From Cloacimonetes bacterium UBA3541 (GTDB lineage: Bacteria > Cloacimonadota > Cloacimonadia > Cloacimonadales > Cloacimonadaceae): a DNA stretch of 15,210 bases. Of this stretch, positions 6,601 to 13,430 are shown one piece after another. The stretch is from the NCBI GenBank assembly GCA_002376725.1, contig DFOM01000046.1:1-15210 (forward strand). The letters run 5' to 3'. Position numbers and translations under genes: made by a program. Below the pieces are notes generated by a model. It saw only the letters and a list, made by a program, of their open reading frames with translations, had not been told where the DNA came from and made no database searches. Every line of letters starts with the position of its first letter. The first letter of the stretch is position 1.

Positions 6601-9117
6601 AATCAGATAACGGTTTGCTCTAATGGCTTTATAGCTATGGGGGCAACGGAAAATGGCGAATTTCGTAATTATCGTCTACCTGGACCTATGGGACCTAGTC
6701 CGATGATTGCACCCTTCTGGGATGATTTAGCCACTCATGCAGGAGGTGGAATCTACACCTGGTATGACCGAAATAATCATAGTTTTGTGATAGAATGGTA
6801 TAACCTCAAGAATGGCTATAATAATTCCTCTTTGGAAACTTTTGAAGTCATTCTTTATGATCAGAGTATGTATCCTACTTCTTTGGGAGATGGTCCCATA
6901 AAGTTTCAATATCTAACCTTTAATAATGTAGATGTATCTTCCGGCAATCGTCATGGCTGCTATGCTACTATAGGTATTGAAGACCATACTGGAACAGTGG
7001 GATTGGAATATACTTTTAATAATGTCTATCCTACAGCTGCTTCTCCCTTGGGAAATCAAAGAGCACTCTATATTCTTAATGTTCCTCTTTATTATTATGA
7101 CCCACATGTTATCCTTTGTGAAACTTATATAGAAGATAGTAATAGTAATGGAGTATGTGAACCAGGTGAAACCGTTAACTTAGGCATTAAACTACAGAAT
7201 ATAGGTAATCTAACTGCAGAAAATTTAACTGCTACTCTTACTACCAATAATCCCTATATAAATATAATTAATCCTACGAGCGATTATTATCCTCTAGCCA
7301 CCGATTGTTATGGAGTAAATCAGCAACCTTTCGTTTTTACGGTCTCACCTCAATGTCCCAATGGTACAGTTGTAAATTTCTATCTATCAATTAGTTCCGG
7401 GGAATTTAGTTGGCAAAGAACTTTCACTGTTAGAGTGGAAGCATCTGTACTGGTATTTGACTCTTACTTGATTAATGATGCTGATTCCATTTTTAATGGC
7501 GTTGTTGATCCACTGGAAACAGTCAAGATTATTGTTAATATATTCAATCATTCGGATGTGCAATCTCGTGAAGTTATGGCAACGCTATCTACTTCCAGTT
7601 CGGATGTGTTAATTAACAATCCCATAATTAGTTTACCGCTTATTGAAGCTAATACTATAATGCAGTTTGTGTTTGAGGTGCAGTTTATTGGTACCAGCTC
7701 TCTCTCGCAATATATCTCTATGCAATTTAATATTTCTATCTCTAATGGTCTGCCAGTATCCAATAATATTTTGATACCCTATAACATAGCTAATGTATTC
7801 AATGATTTTGAATCTAATACCGGTAATTTTATCTCTGAAACAGGGTGGGAATGGGGCATTCCTGCTCAGGTTGGACCCTATTCCGGAGTAAAAGTATGGG
7901 CAACCAATTTGAACGGAAACTATCCTAATCTAATAGATTATGTTTTAATAACTCCAGCTTATACACTTGATAGTAGCAGTATACTAACCTTTCATCATAT
8001 CTATGGAATGGAGAATTATTATGATGGAGGAAATGTGAGCATTTCTTTGGATAATGGAGCTAGTTGGACGGTTATTACACCTCTAGGTGGTTATCCACAG
8101 ACTAATATTACAAGTTTAAATGGGCAACCAGGCTTTTCAGGTTCTATCGGCTCCTGGCAAACGGTGCAATTTAATCTAAGTCAGTATTCAGATCAAACCG
8201 TGCGTTTTCGCTTCCGTATGACTTCAGATAGTTCAACTACGGGAATAGGCTGGTTTATAGATAATTTTGAACTTAGCAGAGTAAATCAAAAGACCGGATA
8301 TATCTATGGTCTGGTTACACCAACTTCTTCTACTCCTCCAAGTCAGGCATTGGTTATGGCTGATAATCATTTTGCTACCCATCCAAATGAAAACGGGGAA
8401 TATAGATTGTATGTACCTTTTGGAACTTATGATATTACGACAAGCTTACCCTATCATCAATCTTCCAGTGCTTTTAATATTAATATCACTCCAGAGGCTC
8501 CTCTTCATAATTCTGATTTTACTCTAATCAGTCTGCCTAAACCAGAAATTCCAACCTTCACCGTTGATAATCCAACAGGAGAAGTATCAATTAGCTGGGA
8601 AGAACCTTTTGATCCGGTTTTTCCTATCGGGGGATATAAAGTATATAAGAAATTTAATACCGGTCCCTTTGAAGTAGTCCATACTACTAATATCACTTCA
8701 TATACAGATTATATTTCGCTTAATGGATTATATAAATATTATATAAGAGCTCAATATTACAATATGGAAGGATGCCCTTCAGATACTATAGAGTTTATAT
8801 TCCCTTATGAGGATATAAACGAACCAGCTATACCTGGGTTAATCACTAAACTTAACGCAAACTATCCCAATCCTTTCAATCCTACTACTAATATATCTTT
8901 TGATCTGGCAGAAGCAAGCAAAGCTAAGTTGTCCATATACAATATAAAAGGACAGCTGGTGAAGATTCTGCTGGAAGATGATTTCGCCCCAGGAAGGTAC
9001 AGAGTAGTGTGGGACGGTAAGGATAGCAAAAATCGAAATGTTTCTTCAGGAGTCTATTTTTATAGACTGGAAACAAAAAACAAAGTGTTTACTCGTCGGA
9101 TGTTAATGCTAAAATAG
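3667..9117 (+). CDS. Secreted multidomain C25 (gingipain-type) peptidase-like protein with type IX sorting domain
   Basis: This 1,816-residue protein (from ATG 3667) is predicted to be exported and cell-surface-bound or released. A signal peptide occupies about 1-20 (MIKK, then a Leu-rich core). A gingipain-type propeptide region (about 40-220) precedes a C25 caspase-like domain (about 234-569). That domain shows YVILIGDTSGSY, DVFIGRIS, the nucleophile segment LLTCSTGNF (Cys465) and the exit motif NLMGDPTVEI. The expected catalytic His of the gingipain GHG motif is Tyr439 (SYRGYINMSGW), so activity is uncertain. Next come an Ig-like domain (about 572-665), two D-rich DPGE modules (about 665-900), a nidogen-like beta domain (about 920-1140) and two more such modules (about 1149-1375). 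A jelly-roll/MAM-like domain (about 1379-1542), a carboxypeptidase-regulatory-like domain (about 1545-1622) and FN3 (about 1625-1715) follow, then the sorting domain (1732-1816). Domain boundaries are estimates. The substrate is unknown. Confidence 0.9.
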   Translation: MIKKVSLVLMLGLSLSAILALNDNILPQANQAFQITTKATNYLDIQFTLPSYDIIEEEANGNIYQRIMMPEAGTTLESGLPELPTLSIMLAIPRQGSVQIETLNSQTEVIAQFLPYPVQEEQDSASPKSFVIDNAYYENGVPYPANLIQISDPVILRDFRLVGIQVNPFSYNPLNHTLTIIPSVSFRINYLNEPGINELEGELQFISPAFANIYESIIFNFDDYRNLIDSHIPPRYLIIYGNNTDTNYIAALNSFVLWKKQKGADVSIASTANNEAGSSTTSIKTYIQNAYNNLDTRPDYVILIGDTSGSYTIPCFTYSNGATDYPYTHLAGSDILGDVFIGRISAENFSQLQTLFAKIYLYERDINLNNAQWLNSMLLIGDYSPSGISTTYVSKFIKESALAINPDYTFTELYGDNPSSTAVTNAINQGVGFHSYRGYINMSGWSPSESLNNAYRMPHAVLLTCSTGNFNSTASTETYIRLGSSAQPKGAITAMGMATSSTKTVFNNVLHGGIFGGIFQYNMRTPGEAMLNGKLFAFQVYGLSSNYNNQHIHWLNLMGDPTVEIYCGIPNHFNISSQTSIPLGQNYIDVFVTDGSGVPVKDACVTLTQNNSIIGRGYTDEDGNVVLILSSDMTVNPCVLTVSKHNFKPLQQNIAVDNSGTLVPGTIIVDDDNDGFSQGNCDGLVDAGETIELLLGLRNTTATSISGISGYLSSRSPYISIVDSLLTYEAIAPSALGFNNNPVVVNIAANTPNEAMIRFHLMLTDSNNVSYDVSEFVIANNAEMIFNSYQVIDEGNQVLDPGENAGFVVTVTNQTNIPVTDIYGRLYTLNDLLSVSDPIAYFGDLLPDIEITPTTDIFQLYGRPMLLPGMIIPMRLKLYNSSGFEQWLDFSLTIGVVTVNNPLGPDSYGYVIYDDQDIGYEECPIYNWIEIAPAEGGLGTALPITDAYAGGDEGDQVGSHALAVVELPFPFQFYGQVYNQITVCSNGFIAMGATENGEFRNYRLPGPMGPSPMIAPFWDDLATHAGGGIYTWYDRNNHSFVIEWYNLKNGYNNSSLETFEVILYDQSMYPTSLGDGPIKFQYLTFNNVDVSSGNRHGCYATIGIEDHTGTVGLEYTFNNVYPTAASPLGNQRALYILNVPLYYYDPHVILCETYIEDSNSNGVCEPGETVNLGIKLQNIGNLTAENLTATLTTNNPYINIINPTSDYYPLATDCYGVNQQPFVFTVSPQCPNGTVVNFYLSISSGEFSWQRTFTVRVEASVLVFDSYLINDADSIFNGVVDPLETVKIIVNIFNHSDVQSREVMATLSTSSSDVLINNPIISLPLIEANTIMQFVFEVQFIGTSSLSQYISMQFNISISNGLPVSNNILIPYNIANVFNDFESNTGNFISETGWEWGIPAQVGPYSGVKVWATNLNGNYPNLIDYVLITPAYTLDSSSILTFHHIYGMENYYDGGNVSISLDNGASWTVITPLGGYPQTNITSLNGQPGFSGSIGSWQTVQFNLSQYSDQTVRFRFRMTSDSSTTGIGWFIDNFELSRVNQKTGYIYGLVTPTSSTPPSQALVMADNHFATHPNENGEYRLYVPFGTYDITTSLPYHQSSSAFNINITPEAPLHNSDFTLISLPKPEIPTFTVDNPTGEVSISWEEPFDPVFPIGGYKVYKKFNTGPFEVVHTTNITSYTDYISLNGLYKYYIRAQYYNMEGCPSDTIEFIFPYEDINEPAIPGLITKLNANYPNPFNPTTNISFDLAEASKAKLSIYNIKGQLVKILLEDDFAPGRYRVVWDGKDSKNRNVSSGVYFYRLETKNKVFTRRMLMLK
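5673..7550 (+). repeat. Four dispersed D/N-rich 'DPGET' module starts within the C25 protein
   Basis: Four related segments begin Ig-like modules of the secreted protein. They are VDDDNDGFSQGNCDGLVDAGE (from about 5673), VIDEGNQVLDPGE (about 6040), IEDSNSNGVCEPGE (about 7126) and INDADSIFNGVVDPLE (about 7470). Each is followed by a beta strand ending in Asn (for example VNLGIKLQN). The acidic D-x-D/N-x-D/N-G pattern resembles calcium-binding loops. Copies 1-2 and 3-4 flank the nidogen-like domain as pairs. The repeat is seen at protein level only; DNA identity is low, so the duplication is old. Calcium binding is inference. Confidence 0.55.
8860..9114 (+). other. C-terminal type IX secretion (FlgD-like Ig) sorting domain
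   Basis: The last 85 residues begin NYPNPFNPTTNISFDL. They continue through VKLSIYN-like (AKLSIYNIKGQLV), an APGRYRVVWDGKD turn and SGVYFYRLETK, and end in a basic MLMLK. This is the FCB-group type A C-terminal sorting domain recognised by the type IX secretion machinery, which directs passage across the outer membrane and often removal of the tag. The order of motifs is complete. No secretion machinery genes lie in the window. Confidence 0.85.
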
Positions 9118-9450
9118 AGCAGATACGGTATTGGTTAGGAGAGTTATAACTAACACATAAATTATAAAGTTACAAAAGAGGAGGGCTTTTTATTTTTACT
9201 TTAAAAAAGAATTAAATAAATTAGCAGCTAAATAGCATAGTTATGCAACTTGCTAGAATAACCTAGGATTCCATATTTTATTTGACAAATTTGGCAATAC
9301 CATTATTTTGAAAACCAATGAAGGTTATATGAACAAATAAAGTCTAGTTATTATTAACCTCCCCCTCGTTTATGACATAAGTATGAATATGAATTTCCCT
9401 GTATAATAGTATTTTAGTTTATCAAATAGATGATTATAAATGGAGAATGA
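9118..9450. promoter_or_regulatory. Intergenic region: possible weak terminator and ABC operon promoter
   Basis: This 333-bp stretch has no gene. Near the left end, AAAAG (9174-9178) and CTTTT (9186-9190) flank AGGAGGG and run into TTTATTTTT, a weak terminator-like element at best for the C25 gene. A partially nested inverted repeat surrounds GCATAGTTATGC at about 9235-9246. A candidate promoter for the ABC genes is TTGACA at 9282-9287, with TATTTT at 9304-9309 (16-bp spacer). The overlapping TTATTTTG also resembles the Bacteroidota -7 element TAnnTTTG, with TTTG at 9281-9284 as a -33 match. An exact TATAAT at 9402-9407 has no matching -35. The start site cannot be settled by eye. Confidence 0.35.
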
Positions 9451-11202
9451 ATGCGGACTTTTGATGCCGTGATTCCATACTTAAAGAAGAGTTATGGAAG
9501 AATTGCTGGCGGTTTAGTGATGTTGATCCTGGTGGATATAGTTCAGCTGATAACTCCCTGGGTTATGCAGCAGGCTATAGACAGAATTCAAGAGAGAACT
9601 ATAGATTCCAGAGGGCTATTTATGATGGCATTGGTTATTTTCTGCCTTGCCATAGCTGTGATGGTGTTAAGGTATTTCTGGAGGTTATTAATCATTGGCA
9701 ATTCTTTTATGATAGAGAAGAACTTGCGACAGGATTTTTATGACCATCTAATGCAGCTGTCCCAAAATTTCTTTAATAAACAAAAAGTAGGGGACTTAAT
9801 GGCATATGCTACCAACGACCTGAATTCCGTGCGAATGATGTTTGGGATGGGTCTGATAGCTGCTATGGATATTGTTCTTATGACCATTGCCTCCTTCAGT
9901 TTTATGGGTTCCATAGATCTTCGTTTGACTGCCCTAGCGGTTATTCCTATGCCAATCTTGACTATCACTATTAGTGTCTTTGGCAAAAAGATGCACAAGA
10001 GTTTCTATCGGGTTCAAACAAGTTTTGCCACATTAACTGGAGCTATCCAAGAAAGCATTTCCGGTATTCGCATCGTAAAAGCATTCGTGCAGGAAAAAAC
10101 AGAACTGGAAAAAGTAGATAAGGTATCCTGGGATTTTGTGAAAGAAAACATCAATTTGGCAAAAATAGCTGGGTTTTTCCATCCTTTTCAAGGCTTAATT
10201 ATCAGTCTCTCTATGATTATAACGCTTTTCTTTGGAGGTAGAGCCACTATCAGAGGTGATATAACTATCGGTCAATTCATAGCTTTCTTCCAGTATTTAG
10301 GGATGCTGGTTTGGCCTATGGTAGCTATTGGTTGGATAGTGGATATGTATCAAAGAGGTACAGCTTCCCTGAAAAGATTAAATGAAATCTTTGAAGTAGA
10401 ACCAGAGATAAACGATAATGAAGCAGATTTTTCCATTAAAGCTTTGCAAGGCAATATTGAAATAAGAGACCTCACTTTCCGCTATGCTAAAAATCTTCCT
10501 CTGATTTTTGACCATATCAACACCTCTATTGATCAAGGTAAAACTTTAGCCATTGTAGGTCCCACCGGCTGCGGGAAAACAACTCTGATTGAACTTATCG
10601 TAAGGATATATGAACCTCCACGAGGCAGTATTCTGATTGATGGTCATAAGGTCCACCGCATACCACTTCAAGTGTTGCGACGAGATATCGTACTGGTGCC
10701 TCAAGATATCTTTCTTTTTTCTGATACTATAGCTAATAATATTCGTTTGGGAGCCATAGATGCACCTATAGAAGCAGTTTATGAAGCGGCTAAGAAAGCT
10801 GAGATTTATGACGAAATAATGGATTTTGAGGATAAATTTGAAACCGTTATAGGTGAACGAGGAACAACTCTCTCGGGAGGACAAAAACAAAGAGTGGCAA
10901 TTGCACGAGCTCTTTTAACTAATCCTGAAGTGTTGATTTTGGATGATGCTCTTTCAGCTGTGGATACTAAGACCGAACGGCATATAATAGAAAATCTCGT
11001 AGAAGACAGAAAAGAGAAAACTAATATCATCATATCACATCGTATTTCTTCCATTCAGCATGCAGATCACATAATTGTATTAAGCGATGCTAAAATTATA
11101 GAATCTGGAACACATCAAGAACTGATTGCCAAGGGTGGACTATATAGTGACCTTTATGAGAAGCAACGGATCAGAGCAAGACTGGAGGGAGAAGAGATAT
11201 GA
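9451..11202 (+). CDS. ABC exporter half-transporter, degenerate-site subunit (BmrC/TM287-like)
   Basis: This 583-residue inner-membrane ABC exporter subunit has six transmembrane helices (about 14-38, 54-82, 133-155, 157-177, 240-262, 272-300) fused to an ATPase domain. That domain has Walker A GPTGCGKTT (370-378), Q-loop Gln418, signature LSGGQ (475-479) and the switch His530. Walker B reads VLILDD (494-499), so the usual catalytic Glu is Asp499. This is the hallmark of the non-catalytic partner in heterodimeric exporters such as BmrC of Bacillus (about 585 residues) or TM287. GGAGA at 9442-9446 precedes the ATG by four bases. The stop overlaps the next gene's start (ATGA), so the two subunits are translated together. 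Such pairs export drugs or lipophilic compounds, but the substrate cannot be read from sequence. Heterodimerisation is inferred from motif complementarity and length. Confidence 0.93.
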   Translation: MRTFDAVIPYLKKSYGRIAGGLVMLILVDIVQLITPWVMQQAIDRIQERTIDSRGLFMMALVIFCLAIAVMVLRYFWRLLIIGNSFMIEKNLRQDFYDHLMQLSQNFFNKQKVGDLMAYATNDLNSVRMMFGMGLIAAMDIVLMTIASFSFMGSIDLRLTALAVIPMPILTITISVFGKKMHKSFYRVQTSFATLTGAIQESISGIRIVKAFVQEKTELEKVDKVSWDFVKENINLAKIAGFFHPFQGLIISLSMIITLFFGGRATIRGDITIGQFIAFFQYLGMLVWPMVAIGWIVDMYQRGTASLKRLNEIFEVEPEINDNEADFSIKALQGNIEIRDLTFRYAKNLPLIFDHINTSIDQGKTLAIVGPTGCGKTTLIELIVRIYEPPRGSILIDGHKVHRIPLQVLRRDIVLVPQDIFLFSDTIANNIRLGAIDAPIEAVYEAAKKAEIYDEIMDFEDKFETVIGERGTTLSGGQKQRVAIARALLTNPEVLILDDALSAVDTKTERHIIENLVEDRKEKTNIIISHRISSIQHADHIIVLSDAKIIESGTHQELIAKGGLYSDLYEKQRIRARLEGEEI

Positions 11203-13364
11203 TGGGTGGTGGACATGGAGGTGGAAAAGAAATAATAGCCTCGGATGAGGTTAAAACTAAAATTTTTGATCGGCGTCTACTAGGCCGTCTATTGCACTAT
11301 CTAAAACCCTATCTGATAGGTGTAATCGTTTCTTTTCTAATTGTTATGGTGGTCTCTTTTGCAGAATTGGTGCAACCACTTATCCAACAAAGAGCTATTG
11401 ATGATTACATTGTCTCAGATAAAAATATTGCTATCTTTCAGGATGAAGAATCAGCTAATTCCTTTCTAAACAAGTATTCATATCTAAAGCTTAAAAAATT
11501 AACCTATGAGAATAGACACTTTATCATTTTGAAATCTGCTGATTTGAATAAGATTAACCAACAAGATATATTGGAATTTCAAAATGAAGGAATAATCAGC
11601 GAGGAAAAGGTATTTCTTCTAGTAGATAAACCAGAGAACATCCGAATACTAAATAAATATCTTAAAGAAGATACAAACCCACAGGGTGGCAAAGAAGGTT
11701 TTAATGGATGGTTTAGAGTAGGAGATAGACAGATAGCCATCTCGCGTGATCAATTAAATATTGTGCCTAAAGAAGATCGCTTTAAACTTAGAAATGAAGC
11801 CGCTAACCAACTAATCTGGCTGGCATTAGCATTCTTAGCTATTAGTATTATAAGGTTTATTGCTGGATATTTTCAGGTAGTTATCACCACCACTTTCTCG
11901 CAAAAAGCTATGAATGATCTGCGTCATGATGCTTTTGCTCATCTACAAAGAATGCCAGTTAAATTCTTTGATGTAAATCCAGTAGGAAGATTAGTTACAC
12001 GCGTTACCAATGATATTAGAGCTATTGATGAAATGCTGGCTTCTGGCGTTATCACTATTATCCAGGATATAATTATGATTATTGCTATAGTGATATTGAT
12101 GCTGCTACTGAACTGGAAATTAGCTCTGGTAAGTTTTGCTATTTTACCTATGGTAGTGTGGGTCATTGTAATTTTCCGAAAAAAAACCCGACCTATATAT
12201 AGAGAAGTCAGAAAACAACTTGCAACGGTTAATGCAACCCTGGATGAACATATCAGTGGTCAAAAGATAATAAAACTGTTTAACCAATACAAAAGAAAAA
12301 GAGAAGAGTTTGCTAAGGTTAATCAAAATTATTATACTGCTTCAATGAAACAGATGAAGCTTTTTGCATTTTTCCGTCCCATAATTCGTGTTAGCTCTCA
12401 GATTGCAGTTGCACTTCTCATCTGGTATGGAGGAGGTCAAATTCTTCAGAATGTTATTACCATTGGATTATTGATGGCTTTCACTCAATATATCTCAAAA
12501 CTATTCCAACCCATAGACGACTTTTCGGAAAAATTTAATGTATTACAAGGATCTCTGGCTGCAGCTGAAAGAATCTTTGACTTGATGGAGTTAGAACCTG
12601 AGGATTATCGTGAACATCTGAAAAAAGGAATTAGACTTCAGGGAGAAATAGAATTTAAGAATGTGTGGCTGGCTTATAATCCTGGCGAATGGGTGTTAAA
12701 GGATATTAGCTTCAAGATTGAACCAGGAGAAAAAATTGCTCTGGTGGGTCATACCGGAAGTGGGAAGACCTCTATAGTCAATTTAATTTTAGGTATGTAC
12801 ACCTATCAAAAAGGACAGATTTTACTTGATGGACGGCCTCTGGAAAGCTATGCTATAGAGGATATACGAAGAAATATCGGCATAGTTCAGCAAGATGTAT
12901 TTATCTTTAGTGGTAATATCAGAGATAATATCGCCCTTAACAATAATCAGTTGAGTAAAGAACAGATTATTCAAGTAGCTAAATATGTGAATGCGGATAA
13001 ATTTATTAGTAAGCTTCCTCTCGGTTATGATGAGCCAGTAATGGAACGAGGAGCAACACTTTCTACCGGTCAAAGACAATTAATAGCTTTTGCTCGTGTG
13101 CTGGCTTATGATCCTGCTATCTTTATTTTAGATGAAGCTACTTCCAATATTGATACGGAGACAGAATTACTCATACAAGATGCTCTACAAAAGATTATGC
13201 ATAATCGCACCTCTATAGTCATAGCACATCGGCTTTCTACCATTCAGAATTCAGATCGTATCATAGTTTTGCATAAAGGAGTGATTGTGGAAGAAGGCAA
13301 TCATTTTGAGTTGCTGGATAAAAAGGGATTATATTATGACCTATATCGTCTGCAATACACCTGA
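11199..13364 (+). CDS. ABC exporter half-transporter, catalytic subunit with extracytoplasmic insert (BmrD-like)
   Basis: This is the 721-residue partner of the preceding ABC subunit. After a Gly/His-rich N-terminus (MMGGGHGGGK), TM1 lies at about 37-60 and TM2 at about 203-229, separated by a hydrophilic insert of about 130 residues (73-200). TM3-6 lie at about 283-304, 306-326, 391-416 and 420-439. The ATPase domain has Walker A GHTGSGKTS (517-525), Q-loop Gln565 and an intact Walker B with catalytic Glu646 (IFILDEATS). The signature is LSTGQ (621-625), not LSGGQ, and His677 is the switch residue. The altered signature faces the partner's degenerate Walker B, giving one dead and one live ATP site. 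The length and insert resemble BmrD (about 670 residues). GGAGG (11184-11188) supports the overlapping ATG; the Met at 11202 is an alternative. Confidence 0.93.
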   Translation: MMGGGHGGGKEIIASDEVKTKIFDRRLLGRLLHYLKPYLIGVIVSFLIVMVVSFAELVQPLIQQRAIDDYIVSDKNIAIFQDEESANSFLNKYSYLKLKKLTYENRHFIILKSADLNKINQQDILEFQNEGIISEEKVFLLVDKPENIRILNKYLKEDTNPQGGKEGFNGWFRVGDRQIAISRDQLNIVPKEDRFKLRNEAANQLIWLALAFLAISIIRFIAGYFQVVITTTFSQKAMNDLRHDAFAHLQRMPVKFFDVNPVGRLVTRVTNDIRAIDEMLASGVITIIQDIIMIIAIVILMLLLNWKLALVSFAILPMVVWVIVIFRKKTRPIYREVRKQLATVNATLDEHISGQKIIKLFNQYKRKREEFAKVNQNYYTASMKQMKLFAFFRPIIRVSSQIAVALLIWYGGGQILQNVITIGLLMAFTQYISKLFQPIDDFSEKFNVLQGSLAAAERIFDLMELEPEDYREHLKKGIRLQGEIEFKNVWLAYNPGEWVLKDISFKIEPGEKIALVGHTGSGKTSIVNLILGMYTYQKGQILLDGRPLESYAIEDIRRNIGIVQQDVFIFSGNIRDNIALNNNQLSKEQIIQVAKYVNADKFISKLPLGYDEPVMERGATLSTGQRQLIAFARVLAYDPAIFILDEATSNIDTETELLIQDALQKIMHNRTSIVIAHRLSTIQNSDRIIVLHKGVIVEEGNHFELLDKKGLYYDLYRLQYT

Positions 13365-13382
13365 TGATTATAGATAAAAATT

Positions 13383-13415
13383 AAGGGGATGAGCTCTGTT
13401 CATCCCCTTTTATTT
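13383..13415. terminator. Bidirectional intrinsic terminator
   Basis: AAGGGGATGA (13383-13392) and TCATCCCCTT (13400-13409) form a perfect 10-bp stem with a 7-nt loop, GCTCTGT. On the plus strand it is followed by TTTATTTT, ending the ABC operon 19 bp after its stop. On the minus strand the stem is followed by AATTTTTAT, and it lies just beyond the radical SAM stop codon. It therefore should terminate both convergent units. Confidence 0.9.
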
Positions 13416-13430
13416 TGAACTGGTTCAAGT

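Noticed and set aside
10546..10890. 114-residue open frame on the minus strand inside the first ABC gene
   Set aside because: It is antisense to the conserved ATPase motifs, has no recognisable domain or ribosome site, and is best explained as a shadow of the coding strand.
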